Below are positions 1-43,340 of a DNA stretch of 64,000 bases, one piece after another. The DNA is taken from assembly GCA_916610825.1 (NCBI GenBank), contig OU744452.1:5954521-6018520 (forward strand), written 5' to 3'. Source of the DNA: Haliclystus octoradiatus. Lineage: Eukaryota > Cnidaria > Staurozoa > Stauromedusae > Haliclystidae. The notes below the pieces were generated by a model. That model was not told where the DNA came from. It saw only the letters and a program-made list of their open reading frames with translations, and searched no databases. Numbering within the stretch: position 1 is the stretch's first letter; the number at the start of each line of letters is the position of its first letter. Made by a program: the position numbers and the translations under genes.

Positions 1-306
1 TCTTTTATTTTGAAATAGTGTTTTTAAAACCTGTACTCAATTATCAATGTATTAGTATAGAAAATGCTAAACCCAAAAAAAAATGTATTGATTTATTCTT
101 TATTATTATCATTCATTAGTGTATTCAAAGTTACAGTCCTTTATATGTCTTTATATGTCTTATGTCTTTACATTATATTACTGTAAAACAATATATATTG
201 TAACTATAGGGTCACCCAAACAAACAAGCAGATTTGCTTAAGGGTTGACCCTGGTCATAAATTCATAGCATTTGTAATATATTTCTGCTTTTATGATCAA
301 ATATAT

Positions 307-333
307 ATCACATCACATCACATCACATCACAT
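307..333. repeat. (ATCAC)n microsatellite
   Basis: Five perfect or near-perfect copies of a 5-bp unit in AT-rich intronic DNA. No function is suggested. Confidence 0.8.
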
Positions 334-505
334 TGACAATTGAGGTCGATCTGCCATGAAATTTGATGAAATTGATCTGCAGTGCTGAGATCAACAAAGA
401 GCGTTTAAAATCATTGCTATAGCAAAAGGAGCCACTTCTCTAGAAATAAGGAAGTGGTACGTTTGTCTTCGGTAGGGTGATACAATCACAATTACTATTA
501 TTTTT

Positions 506-670
506 ATGGTTACCCGGTATCTAGATCTTCAGCATTCAGGCTAACGGAAGTCATTAGGAAAAGTCATTAAAATATTCCCTCAATCAAATAAACAAACAAA
601 TTAGAAGAGTTAATCTGGAAAACTAATAAATTTGTCAAGCTGTGATGTCACGTTTCCATCGGCTTAACGT
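506..670 (+). repeat. Dispersed repeat, copy 1
   Basis: About 165 bp starting ATGGTTACCC recurs in direct orientation at 1827-1980. Shared blocks include GATCTTCAGCAT and AGGCTAACGGAAGTCA. The two copies flank the TIR element at 1057-1822. They may be older dispersed repeats or parts of one larger element. Confidence 0.55.
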
Positions 671-693
671 TGGGTAGGCCTAGCCTGTGTACA

Positions 694-1003
694 AGCTCCA
701 ATGTTTTTCTGAAACCATAGGGTCCTTGAACTAATGTGTGATTTTCAGCCCATCAAAGTAATAGCTATATAAATTTGGTAAATTATTCACACTCTAATTC
801 ACACACTGTCACAAAGCATCAATGTTCATAAATTTCAAGTGTTCGTCTAAAAGGTTATAGTTATCAGCTGCAAATATGATATTAATGATAATACGACATA
901 TATGCATAAATAATATCCCAAACTCATGGGAACCTGTTGCCTGTTGGGCTAAAAATCACACATTAATTCACAGACGCTACGGTTTCAGAAAAAACCTTGG
1001 AGC
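694..1003. repeat. Imperfect inverted repeat (foldback)
   Basis: The segment 694-751 is repeated in inverse orientation at 943-1003. Both arms share a block around AATCACACATTA and a block around GGTTTCAGAAA. It is a hairpin-forming, MITE-like relic with a loop of about 190 bp. No target duplication was identified. Confidence 0.45.
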
Positions 1004-1056
1004 TGGCATGCAGTCTAAAGTAGATCATCAACTAGGCACTTTTCCTTCCCCTGTAA

Positions 1057-1822
1057 GTAGGGCATTGCAATGAGTCCTGGGAACCGTGAATCAGACCATA
1101 AAAAAATTCCATAAAACATTTCAACTTTCTATGTTTATAAATTCATTATTTTCGATTTGATTTATATTTTATTGATGTTGAAAGTATTTCATTACATTGA
1201 TTGCTGCTTTAAATAATAATATTTCTCAGTTAATAAAGGAGTTGGTAAAGAGTTGATCAAAATTGAATTGCAAAACAGAAATATATTGTAAATTAGCCAA
1301 ACTGAAAACATTTTAACTCAAAACAATAAATAATGAAACATATTTAAATAATCATCAATGTATAATCATATCAATAGATCATCAATGTTGAAGTTTTCTC
1401 GCTTTCTTCATGTCTTTTCCACTTGACATATAATTCAAAATTTCATTCGACTAGCAGCATGAAATTTGGTTGTGTTGTTAGCCCATCTGCTATTGTTCTA
1501 AAACAATAGAAATCGAATGGTATTAATCAAATAGAACGATGTTGTGTACAATTTATGTTGCAAACGTTTTTTCCCCGCTTTTTTTTTAAAAAAAAACTTT
1601 TTAAACATCAATACAATTATCACAAATTGGGTGAATTTAGAAATAATATATTTGCAAAAAGACTTTAAGAAACTACTTTTTAATGAAATGTAATGCGTCA
1701 AAGAAAAAGAAAAATATTTTGGAAAAACATTATTTTTCGGAAATTCCGGGACCCGAGTTACGTTTCTCGAGTATCTAATCCAGGAACCCGATTAGTCATT
1801 TGACGCCATTGCAATGCCCTAC
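1057..1822. mobile_element. Non-autonomous TIR element, 766 bp
   Basis: The ends are 16-bp perfect terminal inverted repeats, GTAGGGCATTGCAATG at the left and its complement at the right. Weaker similarity continues inward (TCCTGGGAACC against its complement near 1780). No transposase-like ORF is present and no clear TSD is visible, so the superfamily is unassigned. Confidence 0.5.
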
Positions 1823-1826
1823 CCAA

Positions 1827-1980
1827 ATGGTTACCCTGTATTTTCGATCTTCAGCATACAGGCTAACGGAAGTCACTGGGGAAGTCGTTGGAAACCTCGA
1901 TAACATAAGTAAATAGATAAGAAAATTATGAATGCAAAACTAGTAAGCTGTGATTTCAAGTCTCCATCAGCTTAACATAT
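1827..1980 (+). repeat. Dispersed repeat, copy 2
   Basis: Direct repeat of 506-670. It begins at the same ATGGTTACCC motif and ends near AGCTTAAC. It abuts the right end of the TIR element at 1057-1822. Confidence 0.55.
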
Positions 1981-2184
1981 CACCGTCCCCATACGAATTG
2001 AGACGATTTTACAACACCAAAATGTCATCATCTGACTCAAGGTTGCACTGTCACGTCTGATTTGCCATTCCCATTTGTAGATATGAGGAACAACGCTTTA
2101 TAAGGAGATCCGCTAGCCCGTCTGAGAATCCACAAAGAAAATCTATTTTGTCGAATTCTGTTCAATTGAACTAATATTAGATAA

Positions 2185-2298
2185 TACAGTGAAACCTGTA
2201 TATAACAGCCAGCTAAGAGAGGTAGATAAATTGACCACTATAGACAGGTGGCCTTTATATACAGGCTCAATTCAAACGTTATAACAGGTTTGACTGTA
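2185..2298. mobile_element. MITE with TA target site, copy 1
   Basis: Short element with terminal inverted repeats (CAGTGAAACCTG at the left, CAGGTTTGACTG at the right) flanked by TA on both sides. A TA target site fits the Tc1/mariner superfamily. The interior contains GACCACTATAGACAGGTGGC, shared with the copy at 4233-4412. At 114 bp it is shorter than copy 2, so probably internally deleted. Non-coding. Confidence 0.7.
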
Positions 2299-2645
2299 TA
2301 CTAATCAGACATTCAACTTTAGTCATCAACTACCATGTCAATACAAAATCGAGCAATTTTATTAGTCAACAGCAATCAATTATAAAACTGTATTGACTGC
2401 TCTGGGATTTCTTGCCGCTATGGCGTAAAGACACAACGAAAAGTTTTAAAGCATTAAAATACATTAAGGTTCATGTTAGCTATGATTATATATTACAAAG
2501 TTGACCAGTTTGTCATTGACTAAAACAGTTATTGATCTCAGGCTCAATGAATATTTGCATAATTACCCAGCACAAGTCTTTGGTCTTTATAGGCCGATAT
2601 TCACCATGCATTCTATCACAAATCTGTTGATTATTTCATTCACAG

Positions 2646-33737
<31,092 letters not shown>

Positions 33738-34371
33738 TACTTGCACTGATAACATTTGAATTCTCATTAGCAATTCTAATTCTCAAAGTAAATCTTCTGA
33801 TGGCTTAAAAAGATCTTGCTACTACTTTAACATCACTTCCAGGCCTACGTTATACGGTGCATTTCTTACGATGTTTGCTTGAACGGCTCAATGCTTTAAT
33901 GCTTGAGCTCTTTGGAGATACTAGCATTTGTTGTATTTTATCCGTGGCTCGCGGTGGTAGAATATCGTCGAATGCACCCACCCTACAAGCACATCGTGAC
34001 TCGCTTTTCCCAGTGAACTGCAAAACCTATGTCCCGTTATACATGTTGGTTTTCAAATTTTACATTACATTTTTTAAATTTTTATGCTTCTATTCAATTG
34101 ATTAAACGTGTTTGCGATGAAATGATGTGTTGTGAATTTTTGTAGATATATTTAATATTAATCCACATATCACATCAGGTATCAAAACATTTCTAATATT
34201 CTGCATGTAAAAAGAGAACTAGTATAGAATTGAAGGGAATATATAATTCTATATTTCGAAATCAATTAATTTTGTATTTTCATGATTATTTTCATAATAT
34301 TTATTTGTGAAGACCTGCGCTGCATCCCCCCGTACTTGACTTCACCTAACGGCCATTTCGTTTCTTTGCCT
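33738..34371 (+). other. HOGA1 3' UTR and downstream DNA
   Basis: Follows the HOGA1 stop. An ATTAAA at 34101-34106 is a possible polyadenylation signal; no canonical AATAAA was seen nearby. The 3' end of the transcript cannot be fixed from sequence. The 8.4-kb palindromic element begins at 34382. Confidence 0.4.
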
Positions 34372-34381
34372 ACGGCCAAAT
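34372..34381. repeat. Target-site duplication (left), ACGGCCAAAT
   Basis: 10-bp direct repeat flanking the palindromic element, identical to 42783-42792. A TSD of 9-11 bp is characteristic of MULE/MuDR transposons. Confidence 0.85.
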
Positions 34382-34989
34382 GGGTTGCGATGGATCAAGT
34401 GCTGTTCCTTCCTTACGTCATTTTACTATTTTTAAAATATGACGTCATCGTCCATATCTCTTTCCTGATTGGTCTAAAACATATGACCAGATTTTGGGAA
34501 TATCAGGACGCCAGCGTCAACCATATCTCTATGACAAAAGACATTGGACGTCCTCTAGAAAGAAAGTATGTCCGTAGACGTTTGATTACAACGGCCTTTC
34601 TATCTTGCGTGCATCAAACTCGTGATCTTCCTCCTTCCGCCATTTTCGAGGGCGAAGCACACACGATGAAATTGACCTGCTAGAAAATGTATTTAGTCAG
34701 CTTATATCAACCCCAAAACGAAGATCATCAACATCAACAGGTGAATTAAAATCATGCACATTGCCACTATTACTTTTTATGCAGTAAATACGAAACACGA
34801 TTTTTATAGAATTTTGTATACTTTATTTTCCTTTATTTTAGATTTGCTACCACGACCTGAGCAAGAGCAAGATAACATCAGCTGCTTCAAATCAACTCCC
34901 ATAATAACATATTCAAGATTAATAGGTAAACTACAATCAGGCATATCGCTACGATATGATTTAATTTGATTTTTACTAATTTTATTTTC

Positions 34990-36225
34990 ATTTTCTTCAG
35001 ATTTCAACCGCTCGCGGCAGGCTCTACGGCATGTCATCTGAGAAAAATTCCCTCTGTTGCTTTGAAACAACTCTAAATTTCAAAAAAATCAAAATAAGAG
35101 GTAAATAATATTCATATCCATTACTAGGATTAATTTTCAATGTAATATTTACGAAGTATGATTTCTATTGAATTTTACTAATTTTATTCTCATTTTCTTC
35201 ACATTTTAACCGCTAGCGGCAGGCTCTACAGCATGTGATCTGAGAAAAATTCCCTCTGTTGCTTTGAATCAACTCCATATTGAACAAATTTCACAATAAG
35301 AGGTAAATAATATTCATATCCATTACTAGGATTAATTTTCAATGTAATATTTACGAAGTATGATTTCTATTGAATTTTACTAATTTTATTCTCATTTTCT
35401 TCACATTTTAACCGCTAGCGGCAGGCTCTACAGCATGTGATCTGAGAGAAATTCCCTCTGTTGCTTTGAATCAACTCCATATTGAACAAATTTCACAATA
35501 AGAGGTAAATAATATTCATATCCATTAGTAGGATTGATTTTCAATGTAATATTTACGAAGTATGATTTCTATTGAATTTTACTAATTTTATTCTCATTTT
35601 CTTCACATTTTAACCGCTAGCGGCAGGCTCTACAGCATGTGATCTGAGAGAAATTCCCTCTGTTGCTTTGAATCAACTCCATATTGAACAAATTTCACAA
35701 TAAGAGGTAAATAATATTCATATCCATTAGTAGGATTGATTTTCAATGTAATAATTACGAAATATGATTTATATTGAATTTTACTAATTTTATTTTCATT
35801 TTCTTCAGATTTTAACCGCTCGCGGCAGGCTCTACGGCATGTCATCTGAGAAAAATTCCCTCTGTTCCTTTGAATCAACTCTAAATTGAACTAATTTCAC
35901 AATAAGAGGTAAATAATATTCATATACATTACTTGGATTGATTTTCAATGTAATAATTACGAAGTATGATTTATATTGAATTTTACTAATTTTATTTTCA
36001 TTTTCTTCAGATTTTAACCGCTCGCGGCAGGCTCTACGGCATGTCATCTGAGAAAAATTCCCTCTGTTCCCTTGAATCAACTCCATATTTAACAAATTTC
36101 ACAATAAGAGGTAAATAATATTCATATCCATTACTTGGATTGATTTTCAATGTAATATTTACGAAGTATGATTTCTATTGAATTTTACTAATTTTATTCT
36201 CATTTTCTTCAGGTTTCAACCGCCC
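34990..36225. repeat. Array A, left arm (~202-bp unit, ~6 copies)
   Basis: Units contain CCGCTCGCGGCAGGCTCTAC (or the CCGCTAGCGG palindrome variant), AAATTCCCTCTGTTGCTTTG, AAGAGGTAAATAATATTCAT and TTTTACTAATTTTATTCTCA. Starts are near 34998, 35202, 35404, 35606, 35809 and 36010. Confidence 0.9.
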
Positions 36226-36540
36226 TCATGATACCAACAATAGGATGCGATGAAACATTTCACCTCGACACCACATAATATAATGAAAATGATATCAGGA
36301 CATAATTTCACATTTAAACTAGGCTTCATTTTATGTGTGTATTATCCGTAAAGACAAAACATTGATATGCACTTTCATAGTATTGCAAAGTCTTGATTTC
36401 TTGAAAAAAAACACTCTGACACCTTAAACTTAAACGTAAAATGTAAACTTGAAGGTTTTCTGAATAAATGATGATGATGATGATGACACCGCAACTTGTA
36501 GATTTTATTTTGTACTAAATAGAGTTATATCTATATAGAA

Positions 36541-37531
36541 CCAAAAGTAAGAGGTGCACATGGATGATTTTCAGATATATTGCACAAAAAGACATATACT
36601 ATCATTAAATGGAACATTCATCTTCGTTTGTTTCAATTATATCCTAAAATTTATTGTGTTTTCATATCATACATGAAAAGTCTTGATTTTCACTTCCAAC
36701 GCAAATGACAGATTTCGTACTATACTCAAAATTTGTATCAATAGATCCAAAAGTAAGAAGTACACGTGGATGATTTTCAGATATATTGCACAAAAAGACA
36801 TATACTATCATTAAATGGAACATTCAACTTCATTTGTTTCAATTATATCCTAAAATATTTTGTGCTTCCATAATATACATGAAAAGTCTGATTTTCACAA
36901 ACACCGTAGATGACAGATTTCGTACTATACTCAAAATTTGTATCAATAGATCCAAAAGTAAGAGGTACACGTGGATGACTTTCAGATATATTGCACAAAA
37001 AGACATATACTATCATTAACTGGAACATTCAACTTCATTTGTTTCAATTATATCCTAAATTTCTTGTGTTTTCATATCATACATGAAAAGTCTTGATTTT
37101 CACTTACACCGCAAATGACAGATTTCGTACTATATTCAAAATTTGTCTCAATAGATCCAAAAGTAAGAGATACACGTGGATGATTTTCAGATATATTGCA
37201 CAAAAAGACATATACTATCATTAAATGGAACATTCCTCTTCGTTTTTTTTAAATTATATCCTAAAATTTTATGTGTTTTCATATCATACATAAAAAGTCT
37301 TGATTTTCACTTACACCGCAAATGACAGATTTCGTACTATACTCAAAATTTCTATCAATAGATCCAAAAGTAAGATGTATGCGTGGATGATTTTCAGATA
37401 TATTGCACAAAAAGACATATACTATCATTAAATGGAACATTCAACTTCATTTGTTTCAATTATATCCTAAAATATTTTGTGCTTCCATAATATACATGAA
37501 AAGTCTGATTTTCACAAACACCGTAGATGAA
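36541..37531. repeat. Array B, left arm (~205-bp unit, ~5 copies)
   Basis: Units contain GATCCAAAAGTAAGAGGTAC, GATTTTCAGATATATTGCAC and GACATATACTATCATTAAAT, at ~205-bp spacing (36746, 36950, 37156, 37361). Inverted relative to the right-arm array. Confidence 0.9.
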
Positions 37532-38027
37532 AATCAGATGAGGTTTTCACATGAGGTTTTATAAATAATCCAAATATTTGAGTGACCTGATCAAACATAA
37601 ACTGAATCGTATATTATCACTTCGTCCTTTTCAAAACTACTTGACTATTATTTGACCCGGTATTTGGTTTATTTGAATATTTTTCCCTTTGTGGTACTCT
37701 ACATTAGTGACAGGATACCAGTTATTAGTTCGTCGTATTGCCATCGTCAAGCTATTTAGTTGCGCTATTATAGCATATAATGCAGTAAATGATTTATATT
37801 TTATTCCTATAAATCATGTACTAATTATTAATATATACTTTGTAATACTTTTTAATGTAATATACCGAAACCAACGTATAAAAATATATATGCATAACTT
37901 TTGGGTCTTTTGGCAGTGTAAAATACCCTAAACATCTATTATCCATGTTAAATTCGATCATTAATTTTACTATCCTTTGATGACAGAATGAAATATCTCA
38001 CTTGCCTTCTATAAGAGAATATCAAAA
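37532..38027. other. Unique centre of the palindrome
   Basis: About 0.5 kb not repeated in either arm. It separates the mirrored B arrays. An 80-codon open frame (37689-37931) starts at a non-ATG codon and is not supported. Confidence 0.7.
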
Positions 38028-40850
38028 CTTTTCATGTATAATATGAAAAACAATAAATTTTAGGATATAATTGAAACAAACGAAGATGAATGTTCCATTT
38101 AATGATAGTATATGTCTTTTTGTGCAATATATCTGAAAATCATCCATGTGTACCTCTTACTTTTGGATCTATTGAGACAAATTTTGAGTATAGTGCGAAA
38201 TCTGTCATCTACGGTGTTTGTGAAAATAAGACTTTTCATGTATATTATGGAAGCACAAGAAATTATAGGATATAATTGAAACAAACGAAGATGAATGTTC
38301 CATTTAATGATAGTATATGTCTTTTTGTGCAATATATCTGAAAATCATCCATGTGTACCTCTTACTCTTGGATCTATTGAGACAAATTTTGAGTATAGTG
38401 CGAAATCTGTCATCTACGGTGTTTGTGAAAATAAGACTTTTCATGTATATTATGGAAGCACAAGAAATTATAGGATATAATTGAAACAAACTAAGATGAA
38501 TGTTCCATTTAATGATAGTATATGTCTTTTTGTGCAATATATCTGAAAATCATCCATGTGTACCTCTTACTTTTGGATCTATTGAGACAAATTTTGAGTA
38601 TAGTACGAAATCTGTCATTTGCGGTGTAAGTGAAAATCAAGACTTTTCATGTATGATATGAAAACACAATAAATTTTAGGATATAATTGAAACAAACGAA
38701 GATGAATGTTCCATTTAATGATAGTATATGTCTTTTTGTGCAATATATCTGAAAATCATCCATGTGTACCTCTTACTTTTGGATCTATTGAGACAAATTT
38801 TGAGTATAGTACGAAATCTGTCATCTACGGTGTTTGTGAAAATAAGACTTTTCATGTATATTATGGAAGCACAAGAAATTATAGGATATAATTGAAACAA
38901 ACGAAGATGAATGTTCCATCTAATGATAGTATATGTCTTTTTGTGCAATATATCTGAAAATCATCCATGTGTACCTCTTACTTTTGGATCTATTGATACA
39001 AATTTTGAGTATAGTACGAAATCTGTCATTTGCGGTGTAAGTGAAAATCAAGACTTTTCATGTATGATATGAAAACACAATAAATTTTAGGATATAATTG
39101 AAACAAACGAAGATGAATGTTCCATTTAATGATAGTATATGTCTTTTTGTGCAATATATCTGAAAATCATCCATGTGTACCTCTTACTTTTGGATCTATT
39201 GAGACAAATTTTGAGTATAGTGCGAAATCTGTCATCTACGGTGTTTGTGAAAATAAGACTTTTCATGTATATTATGGAAGCACAAGAAATTATAGGATAT
39301 AATTGAAACAAACGAAGATGAATGTTCCATTTAATGATAGTATATGTCTTTTTGTGCAATATATCTGAAAATCATCCATGTGTACCTCTTACTTTTGGAT
39401 CTATTGAGACAAATTTTGAGTATAGTACGAAATCTGTCATCTACGGTGTTTGTGAAAATAAGACTTTTCATGTATATTATGGAAGCACAAGAAATTATAG
39501 GATATAATTGAAACAAACGAAGATGAATGTTCCATCTAATGATAGTATATGTCTTTTTGTGCAATATATCTGAAAATCATCCATGTGTACCTCTTACTTT
39601 TGGATCTATTGATACAAATTTTGAGTATAGTACGAAATCTGTCATTTGCGGTGTAAGTGAAAATCAAGACTTTTCATGTATGATATGAAAACACAATAAA
39701 TTTTAGGATATAATTGAAACAAACGAAGATGAATGTTCCATTTAATGATAGTATATGTCTTTTTGTGCAATATATCTGAAAATCATCCATGTGTACCTCT
39801 TACTTTTGGATCTATTGAGACAAATTTTGAGTATAGTACGAAATCTGACATTTGCGGTGTAAGTGAAAATCAAGACTTTTCACGTATGATATGAAAGCAC
39901 AATAAATTTTTGGATATAATTGAAACAAACGAAGATGAATGTTCCATTTAATGATAGTATATGTCTTTTTGTGCAATATATCTGAAAATCATCCATGTGT
40001 ACCTCTTACTTTTGGATCTATTGAGACAAATTTTGAGTATAGTACGAAATCTGTCATTTGCGGTGTAAGTGAAAATCAAGACTTTTCATGTATGATATGA
40101 AAACACAATAAATTTTAGGATATAATTGAAACAAACGAAGATGAATGTTCCATTTAATGATAGTATATGTCTTTTTGTGCAATATATCTGAAAATCATCC
40201 ATGTGTACCTCATACTTTTGGATCTATTGAGACAAATTTTGAGTATAGTACGAAATCTGTCATCTACGGTGTTTGTGAAAATAAGACTTTTCATGTATAT
40301 TATGGAAGCACAAGAAATTTTAGGATATAATTGAAACAAATGAAGTTGAATGTTGTATTTAATGATAGTATATGTCTTTTTGTGCAATATATCTGAAAAT
40401 AATCCATGTGTACCTCTTACTTTTGGGGCTATCGCTATAAATTTTGAGTATAGTACGAAATCTGTCATTTGCGGTGTTTGTGAAAATATGACTTTTCATG
40501 TATATTATGGAAGCACAATAAATTTTAGGATATAATTGAAACAAACGAAGATGAATGTTCCATTTAATGATGGTATATGTCTTTTTGTGCAATATATCTG
40601 AAAATCATCCACGTGTACCTCTTACTTTTGGATCTATTGATACAAATTTTGAGTATAGTACGAAATCTGTCATCTATACGGTGTTTGTGAAAATAAGACT
40701 TTTCATGTATATTATGGAAGCACAAGAAATTTAGGATATAATTGAAACAAACGAAGATGAATGTTCCATTTAATGATAGTATATGTCTTTTTGTGCAATA
40801 TATCTGAAAAGCATCCATGTGCACCTCTTACTTTTGGTTCTATATAGATA
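38028..40850. repeat. Array B, right arm (~205-bp unit, ~14 copies)
   Basis: TACCTCTTACTTTTGGATC recurs about every 205 bp from 38149 to 40821. Two unit types alternate irregularly: one with ATCTACGGTGTTTGTGAAAA, the other with ATTTGCGGTGTAAGTGAAAA. A block near 38.7-39.1 kb recurs ~616 bp later with the same diagnostic variants, a three-unit higher-order period. The 61- and 77-aa ORFs repeated here are not credible genes. Confidence 0.92.
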
Positions 40851-41154
40851 TAACTCTATTTAGTACAAAATAAAATCTACAAGTTGCGGTGTCATCATCA
40901 TCATCATCATTTATTCAGAAAACCTTCAAGTTTACATTTTACGTTTAAGTTTAAGGTGTCAGAGTGTTTTTTTTCAAGAAATCAAGACTTTGCAATACTA
41001 TGAAAGTGCATATCAATGTTTTGTCTTTACGGATAATACACACATAAAATGAAGCCTAGTTTAAATGTGAAATTATGTCCTGATATCATTTTCATTATAT
41101 TATGTGGTGTCGAGGTGAAATGTTTCATCGGATCCTATTGTTGGTATCATGAGG

Positions 41155-42185
41155 GCGGTTGAAACCTGAAGAAAATGAAAATAAAATTAGTAAAATTCAA
41201 TATAAAACATACTTCGTAAATATTACATTGAAAATCAATCCTAGTAATGTATATGAACATTATTTACCTCTTATTGTGAAATTTGTTCAATTTAGAGTTG
41301 ATTCAAAGCAACAGAGTGAAGTTTTCTCAGATTGCATGCCGTAGAGCCTGCCGCGAGCGGTTAAAATCTGAAGAAAATGAAAATAAAATTAGTAAAATTC
41401 AATATATATCATATTTCGTAATTATTACATTCAAAATCAATCCAAGTAATGTATATGAATATTATTTATCTCTTATTGTGAAATATGTCCAATTTAGAGT
41501 TGATTCAAAGCAACAGAGGGAATTTCTCTCAGATCACATGCTGTAGAGCCTGCCGCTAGCGGTTAAAATGTGAAGAAAATGAGAATAAAATTAGTAAAAT
41601 TCAATAGAATTTATACTTCGTAAATATTACATTAAAAATTAATCCTAGTAATGGATATGAATATTATTTACCTCTTATTGTGAAATTTAGAGTTGTTTCA
41701 AAGCAACAGAGGGAATTTTTCTCAGATTGCATGCCGTAGAGCCTGCCGCGAGCGGTTAAAATCTGAAGAAAATGAGAATAAAATTAGTAAAATTCAATAG
41801 AAATCATACTTCGTAAATATTACATTGAAAATCAATCCAAGTAATGTATATGAATATTATTTACCTCTTATTGTGAAATTTGTTAAATATGGAGTTGATT
41901 CAAAGCAACAGAGGGAATTTCTCTCAGATCACATGCTGTAGAGCCTGCCGCTAGCGGTTAAAATGTGAAGAAAATGAGAATAAAATTAGTAAAATTCAAT
42001 AGAAATCATACTTCGTAAATATTACATTGAAAATTAATCGTAGTAATGGATATGAATATTATTTACCTCTTATTGTGATTTTTGTGAAATTTAGAGTTGT
42101 TTCAAAGCAACAGAGGGAATTTTTCTCAGATGACATGCCGTAGAGCCTGCCGCGAGCGGTTGATATCTGAAGAAAGTAAAAATAA
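41155..42185. repeat. Array A, right arm (~202-bp unit, ~5 copies)
   Basis: Inverse of the left-arm array. Starts are near 41155, 41357, 41558, 41752, 41953 and 42158 (last partial). Units alternate between GCGAGCGG and GCTAGCGG forms. Confidence 0.9.
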
Positions 42186-42782
42186 AATTAGTAAAATTTA
42201 AATTAAATCATATCGTAGCGATATGCCTGATTGTAGTTTACCTATTAATCTTGAATATGTTATTATGGGAGTTGATTTGAAGCAGCTGATGTTATCTTGC
42301 TCTTGCTCAGGTCGTGGTAGCAAATCTAAAATAAAGGAAAATAAAGTATACAAAATTCTATAAAAATCGTGTTTCGTATTTACTGCATAAAAAGTAATGT
42401 GGCAATGTGCATGATTTTAATTCACCTGTTGATGTTGATGATCTTCGTTTTGAGGTTGATATTAGCTGACTAAATACATTTTCTAGCAGGTCAATTTCAT
42501 CGTGTGTGCTTCGCCTCGAAGATGGCGGAAGGAGGAAGATCACGAGTTTGATGCACGCAAGATAGAAAGGCCGTTGTAATCAAACGTCTACGGACATACT
42601 TTCTTTCTAGAGGACGTCCAATGTCTTTTGTCATAGAGATATTGTTGACGCTGGCGTCATGATATTCCCAAAACTCGTCGTATGTTTTAGACCAATCAGG
42701 AAAGAGTAATGGACGATGACGTCATATTTTAAAAATAGTAAAATGACGTAAGGAAGGAACAGCACTTGATCCATTGACACCC

Positions 42783-42792
42783 ACGGCCAAAT
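42783..42792. repeat. Target-site duplication (right), ACGGCCAAAT
   Basis: Identical to 34372-34381. Confidence 0.85.
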
Positions 42793-43340
42793 GCAGAGTA
42801 TAACGGAATAGTGAGTCTTGTGGTGCTAGGTTGTTGTATGTGAAGCTGAATTTTTAATGGCCAGGTTGATTCTGTTGAACCAGCAAAGTCGATTGCCTGC
42901 CCAATTACTGGAACGTAATAGCATGGACGACAATAAGCAATTGACAATTGGCGCACAGTTGCCTAGGAGCTATTGGTAATTGGGGCACAATAAGGCACCT
43001 AAGGAGAAACGAAAAGGCATCAAAAAATCACGAGCTCATTTAAGAAACTGTTTGCCAATTGCTCTGTATAATAACTCTAGCCTGCGTTACAGACCGCGAT
43101 TCATTCACAAAAGAATAGGGTCTGTGTGATTTGCTCAGTCCTTTGTCCCGCCGCTCCACGAAAACCTGGAGCACAAGTTTCTGATCGATGTATGGTAAAT
43201 CTATTGTTCTTAGTGAATGAATTCATCACCTCTGTTCGATCAATTAATTGTCATAGCTACGAAGCCTAAAATATAATAATACTACGTAACTTTTGATTTT
43301 TATTGTTACGAAAATTAGCGGGAATCGGCTGAACAAGGAT

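Larger units (their letters stand above)
1..2645. other. Intron or upstream DNA before first visible HOGA1 exon
   Basis: No exon was recognised here. The stretch should be HOGA1 intron 1, because the exon at 2646 begins with the last two bases of a codon and so needs a 5' exon. I searched by eye for coding sequence for the N-terminal part of the aldolase and did not find it. The stretch holds small repeats, listed separately, in AT-rich DNA. Confidence 0.5.
34382..42782. mobile_element. 8.4-kb near-palindromic MULE-like element
   Basis: The left end GGGTTGCGATGGATC and right end (inverted GGGTGTCAATGGATC) start arms that stay near-identical (roughly 96% over the first 300 bp by eye) and mirror each other through the element. 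Arms: 34382 to ~37531 and ~38028 to 42782, with a unique ~0.5-kb spacer. A 10-bp TSD and GGG termini point to MULE. Each arm carries, from outside in, an end segment, repeat array A (~202 bp), a linker with a GATGATGATG run, and array B (~205 bp). No transposase is seen, so it must have moved in trans. The short ORFs inside it are by-products of the repeat units. Confidence 0.85.

Noticed and set aside
1498..1701. 67-aa minus-strand ORF
   Set aside because: Lysine/phenylalanine-rich product of an AT-rich homopolymer region inside a TIR element.
34282..34683. 133-aa + strand ORF
   Set aside because: Overlaps the junction and TIR of the palindromic element; the mirrored arm does not keep the same frame open.
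34804..36095. Repeated 82-88-aa minus-strand ORFs with CRRACRERLKSEENE
   Set aside because: By-product of the ~202-bp array A; the same frames occur inverted in the other arm.
36786..40824. Many 61- and 77-aa ORFs on both strands, one per repeat
   Set aside because: They recur because the ~205-bp unit recurs and is open on both strands. The unit is not a multiple of three and each frame stops within the unit. No independent coding evidence.
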